Assembly (NCBI RefSeq): GCF_000003855.2
Contig: NW_003101676.1
Coordinates: forward strand, 121,103 to 185,102
Reading direction: 5' to 3'
Length of the DNA stretch: 64,000 nt
From: Blastomyces gilchristii SLH14081
Taxonomy: Eukaryota; Ascomycota; Eurotiomycetes; Onygenales; Ajellomycetaceae
Shown here piece by piece: positions 57,131 to 64,000 of this stretch. The notes beneath the pieces were generated by a model that did no database searches, had not been told where the DNA came from, and saw only the letters and a list, made by a program, of their open reading frames with translations. Each line of letters begins with the position of its first letter. The stretch's first letter is position 1. The translations under genes were made by a program, and so were the position numbers.

Positions 57131-60100
57131 ACTTATAGAGAGAGACTGCACTGTAGTACTACTGTCTCACAAGTATGAAAAGCATTGATGAACTCAGAAT
57201 TCCAGGTCACTGTGATGTCTCTAAAGCTCACAGAGTGAATAAGCTGAAAGATGAAGACTGAGAACCTGCTCTTGTAATAAGCAGAGTGTAAGAACTCAGA
57301 CCTGAGAACTGAGAGACTTATAAGAATTATCTTTGAATTACAAGATCTCTCTGAAACCTGAAGAAGATTTGCAGAAACTGTGATTATCACAGACATTATA
57401 GATGACATGTACTTGAGACTTGTATAACTTTAAAGACACAATTCACATATAGCTATCTATAAGTCAGATTTATACTTCTGATCAGTGTTGACAGACTTAC
57501 TTACAGAGATAGAATCAGTTGATACTACAAAGCTGATTAGAGAAGACAAGCTCATCTATATAATGACTTTATAAGTATCTGAGAATCTTGCAGTCATGAA
57601 AATCAAGCTTCAGATATCAGAGAAATACTGAGATCTTGTAAAGATGTTTAGCTCAGTAAAGGCAGCTGAGCTTTCTTCTCACTGTGAGAAGAATCTAATA
57701 ATAGATTTAATAGATGAGTAGAAATTCTTCTAAGAATCAATCTATAAGCTCTCTTATCACAAAACAGAGGTCTTGTAAATCTATATAAAGAAGAATCTGA
57801 AGAATAACTTCATCTGATCTTCACAGACCTTTACAGAAGTCTCTGTGATATTTATAAAGAAGAAGAATAAAGATCTCAGATTGTATGTAGATTACTATAA
57901 TCTGAACTTCAAGATAATAAAGAGTCACTACTCTCTGTCTCTGATTGAGAATGTAATCAATTATCTTGTGAGAGCTGTCATATTCATATAACTGAATGTG
58001 ATTAATATATATACACAGCTGCAAATACAGTCTGAGAATGAATAAAAGACTGTCTTTAGAACTGCACTGAGATTATTTAAATATCTAGTAATATCTTTTA
58101 ATCTGACTAATATCTTCACAGTATTTCAGTCTTTTATTAATAAAACACTTTATATATATCTGAATGTCTTTATGATAATATATCTGAATAATGTAATAAT
58201 GTACTTTATAAAGAAGAAAGAACATACTGAGCATGTGTAAAGTATGTTAAAGATCTTAGATGAGACAGAACTGTATATTAAGCTTATGAAGTGCAACTTC
58301 AGTGTCTGTCAGATTAATTTCCTAGAATATATAATCACTGTAAATGATATTCAGATGAAATCTTTATAAGTTAAGACTATTCTATTATGACTGAAGTTAA
58401 CTAGTATTTATAAGATTCAGATCTTTCTGAGCTTTGTGAATTTCTATGAATAATTTATCTTTGTATTCATGAGAATCTTCTTAGCTCTTACAAACATGCT
58501 GAAGAGTGAAAATAAGAAGAAGTTATCTTATAAATAAAGAATGAAAAGATTGTTAAGAAGAGAGAACTGTAAGAACTTTCTTATCTCAGAAGCTTATAAG
58601 ATCTTTGTAAGATTGAAACAGATATTTACAGACATAGTAATACTATTTCACTTTAATCTCTTACTCTTAATCAGATTGAAGACAGATGTCTTCTTCTTTA
58701 TAATTTCAGAAATAGTCTTATAACTACAGTTAAATGAGAACTGAGTTTCAGTGATCTTTTTCTCACAGAAGATGTAATCTGTGAAGATTAACTATAATAT
58801 TCATGATTAGAAGCTTCTTATAATAGTGAAATTCTTCTATCACTGATATCACTACTTCAAGAGCCTTATAACAGTGATTATTATTAGAACTAATCATGAC
58901 AGCTTATAACAGTTTACTTCAATCAAGAAACTCTTGCAGTGACAGATTCACTGAGCTCAGAGACTGAGTAAGTTCTGATTCAAGATAGAATATATCAAGA
59001 GAACTAAGAACTCAGCAGACAGACTCTCTTACAGATCAGACTATATTAAGAAGATCAGAGTAACAGACATAGAGAGACTAGAGAAGATAGAAAAGCTTTA
59101 TAAGATGCTCAGACTGAGTGTTACAAAGAGATTAACTGAAGAGTCTCTCAATTCTCTATAAGAGAAGAGAAAGAAGAGAGAGAAGAAGTCTGTACAATTA
59201 CTTTCTATAATACTGAGAGTTAACACTCTGAGAATCTCTATGAGAATTCTTGAAGAGAATACCTATAATCTGAAGAGTTTGCAGGCTTTGAGAAGCATTA
59301 TGAAAGACCTGATATAAGAGAAAACAGAGTATAAGTCTTTATAAGATCTTCTATTCAGATTGTCTGAACTACAACTGAAGAATGAATATACTCAGTATAT
59401 TCAGAAACTACTCATAGCAGAGATCAATTCTGTAGAAATAAAGAATTAAAGAGACTTAAATAATCTCTTATAAAGAGAGAACTGAATTTATATATCTATA
59501 AATGAGTTTCTATGTATAGAACTTATTAAAAGATATTATAACTCTTCTCTAGCAGATCATTTTATAAATACTAGAACTTATGAGTTACTTATAAGAAAAT
59601 ACTTCTGACTGAAGATATAAGAATTTGTGAAGAAGATAGTGAATTCTTATACTATTTATCAGAATTTGCAGATAGTGCAGTTCAGACTATATAAAGAACT
59701 TACTTCTCTACTTATCTCACAGAAACCTTGAAAACAGCTAGAAATGAATACTTTTATAAGTCTCTCAGAAAGCAAGAACATATATAATGCCTGCTTTGAC
59801 AGTATACTGATGATAGTGAATCACTTTATCAAGATAGCACACTTTATACTCACCTGTAAGAACTTGAAGTTAAAGAATTTAACTCATATCTTCATCTGTA
59901 ATGTGATTCAGTTATATAAATTATCTATAAATATTATCTCAGATAGAGAATTAATCTTCATAGAAGAGTTCTGATCTGATCTGATAACTATACTAAAGAT
60001 CTTACAAGATCTAAGCACAGCTTTTTATTAATAGACAGATAATCAGATAGAATATCTGATAAGTATATTAAAACAGTATCTACAGTGCTTTGTTAATTAC

Positions 60101-60850
60101 AATCAGAATAACTGAGTACATTGATTATTACTTACAGAGTTCATATATAATAACTCAAAGCATGTCAGTACAGATAAAACTCTTTTTGAAATACTTACTA
60201 AGACTTATCTGTAGATGATTTTGATGAATCTGTGAGAGTATACTATAGAGTGTAATGATATCTGTAAACAGACTGAGAGAATTCAGAAGATTTGAGAGAA
60301 AGTCTATGAATTCTTGAGAAAGACTTAAGAGTATCAGAAGACATACTATGACTTCAAGTATATTATAAAGAGTTTCAAGAAAGATGATAGAGTCTGACTG
60401 AGTTTAGAAAATATTATTATACAGAGATCTAGTAAGAAGCTGAATCTCTTACAGATAGAGTCTTATAAGATTATGAAGAAAGTTAGCTCATAGTTCTATA
60501 GATTAGAACTGTTATCTGAGTTGTAAATATATAATATTTTTCATGTCTCTTTACTCTGTAAATATAAGAAATTCTCAGAAGAGAACTCTGTGACTCATCA
60601 CTCTGTTTATAAAGTACTAGAGAGTGAAAGAGAATATCAGATTAAAGAAATTATTAACTCAGAGAAGTGAGATCACAAGCTCTGATTCAAGATTCAGTAA
60701 TAAGAGTATTCTGATAAGATAAATGAGTTCACTTGAGAATCATTTAAACAGATAAGATATCTGTAGAAGCTGAGACATAACTTTCATACTATAAATTCTA
60801 ATAAGTCAGAATGATATGATCTTCACTAAGAACCTGATTGTGATAAAGAT
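57131..60850 (+). pseudogene. Gypsy-B2 pol: protease, RT, RNase H, integrase, chromodomain
   Basis: Protease near 57185-57240: LMNSEFQVTVMSLKL, where the family has DSG (Asp to Asn, Gly to Glu). RT about 57830-58500: FIKKKNKDLRLYVDYYNLN, then IIYLNNVIMYF near 58178 with both catalytic Asp now Asn. RNase H about 58620-58980. Integrase: a zinc-end region about 59560-59680 (RKYFWLKI, NSYTIYQNLQ with expected Cys lost), the open core 59744-59974 (FDSILMIVNHFIKIAHFI, IISDRELIFIEEF), HVSLL near 60540. A chromodomain near 60610-60760 (REYQIKEIINSEK, FKIQ..EYSD, EFT.ESF). All catalytic functions lost. Confidence 0.87.
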
Positions 60851-61319
60851 ATTAATACTGTTATTTGTAAATTCTAGTCTATAAGATGATGAGTTTCTAC
60901 TGAGATGAATAGTCTGCAGTGTATATAAGAAAAGAAGAAATTATATTCTTATTAAAGCTAAAAAATAAGAAAATAAACAGAGCTATGAACACAATTTGAA
61001 GATTAATAAAGAAAAAACAAAGAAAACTCAAACTCATATTCTTATTATCTATAATACTCAATCTCTTCACAACTACTAATTTCTTTCTTCAAAGAAGTAG
61101 AGAGTATTATATCTGTGATACAGACAATTATTACATTTGATATGAAGACTGTCAGAAATACACAGACTTCAGAGAAGTCAGACACCAGAGCACACACAGT
61201 TGTAGCAGAGCCTTAAGAGCTGGCTGTCTGTGTGTGTGATCAGATATCTCTCACAAAGCTGTGTCTGCTCTCTCAGTTATGCTGAAGTATTTAGCCTGGA
61301 AATAATTAAGATACAGAGA

Positions 61320-61870
61320 GAGAACTCATCTGTCCAGGTTAACTTCTATCACAAATTCATGACATTCACATTGTCTTGATTACTCAGATTTTGCAGGTAT
61401 CTGAGAACTCATCTCTCATTGACAATGAGATTGCAGAAATGCGCTGCGGTGCGAGAATCATTGATAGAGAACCTAGACATATTCACATATATCTGGTCAG
61501 AGATTGTGTGAGCAGAGAAGAAGTGATCATAGACTCACAGAGCTGCAGAAGACACTGGCAACACTGAGAGCTTTGTAAGAACTATTAGCTAGAGTCTGTA
61601 AGAAATTACTTATGAGAAGACTTACAGCAAAGAAGAGGACTGCACTGCTTAGAGTCAGGAACTGGTCTGAGGGAGAAATGAAGTGAGCTGCTGGCCTGAA
61701 GATCAGGTGCAGTAATGAGGCTGAGAGAGATAAAGATGCAGTTGTGAGCAGCAGCATCCTCACTTCATCAGTCAGTAAAAAGCAATTAGAGAAGTTGCAG
61801 AAATGCTCACAAGAAACTCAGCAGCAGTCAGACATCATTTGTGAAGATGTTGAAATTTGAAAAAAAAAAT
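61320..61870 (+). pseudogene. Extra 3' ORF of Gypsy-B2, unknown product
   Basis: Open segment 61376-61567 (ITQILQVSENSSLIDNEI, EMRCGARIIDREPRHIHIYL) running into a second frame with ELLARVCKKLLMRRLTAKKR, TALLRVRNWSEGEMK and SSSILTSSVSKKQLEKLQKC. Near-identical peptides occur in Gypsy-B1, so the ORF belonged to the family. Basic, Leu-rich, probably helical. Located after the chromodomain and before the 3' LTR. It retains CpG-bearing codons (GCGCTGCGGTGCGAG near 61440) while pol is decayed. No family recognised. 60850-61320 and 61870-62640 hold nothing I can name. Confidence 0.52.
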
Positions 61871-62657
61871 TTTTATTCTTGAGAAGTTCTTGAATCAATA
61901 TACAGACATTGTCAGAAACACTCTCTCTCTGTCATCTGAGTGAAAACACTTTACAGATGAATGAGAATACTCACAGTTTATAAGAATAAGAGCTGTTACA
62001 GAAAAAGAGAAAAGAAGATGAGATTTCATGAACAGATGTGAGATATTTATACTACTCTAGAGAGATTTGCTTACACTGTGAGTGATTCTACAGAACAGTC
62101 AGATCACTCTAATAAATAAGAGTGATTATGAATCACAGATCTGAATCTTTCTATGTGACTATAAAGAGTGATTGCAGACTGTAGACATCTTGATTCTACA
62201 ATTCTACAGAGTTAATAAAAGAATGAAAAATTCCTCACAATTCTACAGTATCAAAGAATAATGATTTACAAGAATGAGTGAAAGATTAACTTATAAATGT
62301 TTCTCTTTGATAAGAGTGATCTTATAGAGAGTAATTCACCTGTAAGATGAATCTATGTAATAATCACACAAGAATCTCATAGAAATAATTGAGAGTCAAC
62401 TGAAACTCTTCTGTATAAAAGATGCAAGATGAATCTGCATAATAGTCAGAGAAGAATCTGTAGATTATAAAGAATCTCACAGAGTAAGAAACTGAGTGAC
62501 AGACTCTTTTTTCTTCACAGTAATAAGAGATTTTTCCTCACTGAGATTTTTTATAGATATGAAGAATTTTTAGTAAGTATCACTGCAGTGCTGAGCTGAT
62601 TCTATGAAGTCACTCAGTGAAAGGCTTCACAGATGAAGTCTTAGAGAGAGAGAGATA

Positions 62658-62915
62658 TGTAAGAAATTCTGCTTCTTACAGATTCTTTATCTCTATTTCT
62701 ATCTCTCATATAATTAATAGAGCTAGCAGCTCTTGGCTACACACAACTATATAGACTGGAGTTCACAAATACTATTTATAACTCAGCTTGAATACTATTA
62801 TACATTTGATCTCTACATTTTATCTTCCTACTGCAAATACTTCTAGTAGTTAACAGTACATATCACGCCAAGCTGCAAACACCTGAATAATCGCCTGTGA
62901 GTACTTATTCTTACA
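62658..62915 (+). repeat. Gypsy-B2 3' LTR (258 bp)
   Basis: Begins TGTAAGAAATTCTGC and ends GTACTTATTCTTACA at TSD CAATT. Compared with the 5' LTR, the first 75 bases show changes at CpC and CpG and also some CpA-to-TpA. Confidence 0.94.
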
Positions 62916-64000
62916 CAATTAGTTATAGCTTCAATTGAGTCATTCTTCTTTGAAAATTTCATCATTCTGACTACAATACCTGAATTCAGTGCAGAATTCC
63001 TTATTCAGAATGAGAATCTCTGAAAATCAGTAGTAGAATCTTTGTTAAACACAATAATTCTATTTGAGAGAGATAAAAAGTGAGATAAATTCATTCTTTA
63101 TAATATTACAGTTGAAATTTTAGACTGTGAAGAAGAAATACTACTTTTTAAAAATGAATTAGAAGAATACAATTCTATTCAACTGAGAAAAGAGTCAGTA
63201 TAACTAAATTCAATTAAGTTTAGACAAAGTAGAAGAAATATCTCTATTCTAGTATATATAAAGATACTTAAATAATCAAAGATCTCTGAAGTAAGAGTAG
63301 CAGATTTGAAAATAAGAGTTTATAAATACAAAGACTCAAGAATGAATCTCAAAGCTTAAACACAGTATTCAAACTGTCAAAGATATGAATACTTTATAAT
63401 CTCTTGTTTTAGAGACTTAAAATATGTATTCTGTACTAGAGATCATAAAACTAGTGAGTATAAATATAAAACATGCTTAAAAAGAGATGAAATATGTCAG
63501 CACACTCTGCTTAAATACTCTAATTATAAAGAAAAATATGCATCTAGCTCAAAAGAATGTATATTTGCTTCGAGAACTCAAAAGAACTGAAGAAAAGATA
63601 AAGCTCAAAGTCAATCTAAAATTGAAGAGAATAGTCAAGCCAGTAAATCTGTAACTACAAGCTTAAAAAGAAAAAACTCTTAACTATTTAAATCTTCAAA
63701 CTCTAATTCTTTAGCTAAATATAAATAGAATTTGAATTCTCAAACTTCAGTTAAGATTAGAGAATTGAGAAATTACTCTGATAATAAACTAGATAGAATG
63801 TAAGCAGTTGAGAGTCCTGCTTTTCAAAATAGTTATAATCTACTATCTGATAATAGTGATTAGATTCTACTCTATCTCAACTCTCTTTTAGTATGAATAT
63901 ACAACAAAAACAATAAAAAAAGTTTCAAAACTCTTCAAAAATCACATTTATTCAAAACAATATGAATAGAAACTTAAATTACATTTATTCTTATCTTCAA

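Larger units (their letters stand above)
55668..62915 (+). mobile_element. Gypsy-B2 chromovirus
   Basis: 7248 bp on the plus strand, 258-bp LTRs, TSD CAATT (55663-55667 and 62916-62920), inserted in LINE-R ORF1. Not interrupted, so it shows the full B family: LTR, gag with a CCHC knuckle, protease, RT, RNase H, integrase, chromodomain, about 1.6 kb with an extra ORF, polypurine tract (AGAGAGAGAGAG) and LTR. Exactly the length of B1, so the two copies have diverged by substitution and not by indels. Confidence 0.95.
54493..63900 (+). pseudogene. LINE-R ORF1 (Gag-like, zinc knuckles), interrupted by a MITE and Gypsy-B2
   Basis: Opens at ATG 54493 (MSLKIHSVAVKKDGFSNAIR), with a charged coiled-coil-like segment (RRKKEEIEK, VEKVSKILEKQCL), a Ser-rich stretch near 54800, then the MITE at 55059 and Gypsy-B2 at 55668. 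After 62921 it continues (FRQSRRNISI near 63220) into a Cys/His cluster at about 63370-63570: CQRYEYF..SC, YVFCTRDHKTSEYK, CQHTLLKYSNYKEKY and KEC, the set of CCHC knuckles typical of ORF1 in Tad and related LINEs; several Cys are now Tyr. ORF1 binds element RNA. Stops throughout. It ends about 63900; ORF2 would follow off the window. Confidence 0.8.
46936..64000 (+). mobile_element. Tad-like LINE (LINE-R), 5' part with ORF1, interrupted
   Basis: Non-LTR element running off the right end. Own sequence: somewhere after 46936 to 47824, then 53946-55058, 55572-55667 and 62921-64000. The true 5' end is uncertain; the 163-bp tandem units may be its start. A 5' UTR with 53-bp tandem repeats leads to ORF1 at 54493. 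Three insertions with clean TSDs (Gypsy-A3 TTTCA, MITE TTACAGAG, Gypsy-B2 CAATT) break it. Confidence 0.65.

Noticed and set aside
30232..61763. Ser/Leu-rich ORFs at 30232-30426 (plus) and 61527-61763 (minus)
   Set aside because: They are antisense to the extra 3' ORF of Gypsy-B, which has the more protein-like composition and runs with pol.
1..64000. CRISPR array, bacterial operons, rRNA genes, centromeric or telomeric satellite
   Set aside because: No regularly spaced short repeats, no Shine-Dalgarno-type gene series, no rRNA-like sequence, and the only tandem repeats have two to three units.

Overview
This window is eukaryotic, almost certainly from a filamentous fungus. It is an AT-rich, gene-poor block made almost entirely of nested transposable elements whose coding regions have decayed by C:G-to-T:A transitions (RIP-like or methylation-driven). 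I see no intact host gene and no operon, rRNA or CRISPR. The short open frames are remnants or antisense shadows of transposon proteins. Families were identified by reading degenerate translations by eye. Element boundaries come from terminal repeats plus target-site duplications (TSDs), which are directly visible.

Left and central part (1-46,695). The 3' end of a Tad-like LINE (1-2118) carries a tRNA-derived SINE (914-1798), which itself carries a 506-bp hAT MITE (1154-1659). The LINE abuts the integrase end of an old Gypsy-A copy (2119-2448, resuming at 46,652). A Copia element with 95-bp LTRs (2449-46,646, minus strand) sits in that relic. Two hAT transposons of about 5.75 kb are inserted in the Copia element in opposite orientations: hAT-A (3395-9653, containing a MITE) and hAT-B (10,675-42,888). 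hAT-B is split by Gypsy-C (13,512-39,958, plus strand). Gypsy-C is split by Gypsy-A1 (14,557-25,926, plus) and Gypsy-B1 (29,014-36,261, minus). Gypsy-A1 is split by Gypsy-A2 (17,338-22,980, minus). The stack is six levels deep and every junction has a TSD of 5 or 8 bp.

Middle (46,681-47,824). A short GC-normal island of about 255 bp that resembles no repeat here is followed by a two-unit 163-bp tandem repeat and AT-rich DNA that is probably the 5' part of a second LINE.

Right part (47,825-64,000). The second LINE (ORF1 from 54,493, continuing off the window) has been hit by Gypsy-A3 (47,825-53,940, minus, containing a well preserved SINE), a MITE (55,059-55,563) and Gypsy-B2 (55,668-62,915, plus).

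All three Gypsy families end pol with a chromodomain (chromoviruses) and appear to have PBSs complementary to their own LTRs, which suggests Tf1-type self-priming. The hAT transposon and its MITEs share termini and 8-bp TSDs. The LINE and SINE share an AAT-repeat tail. The window therefore records a community of autonomous elements and their non-autonomous dependents.
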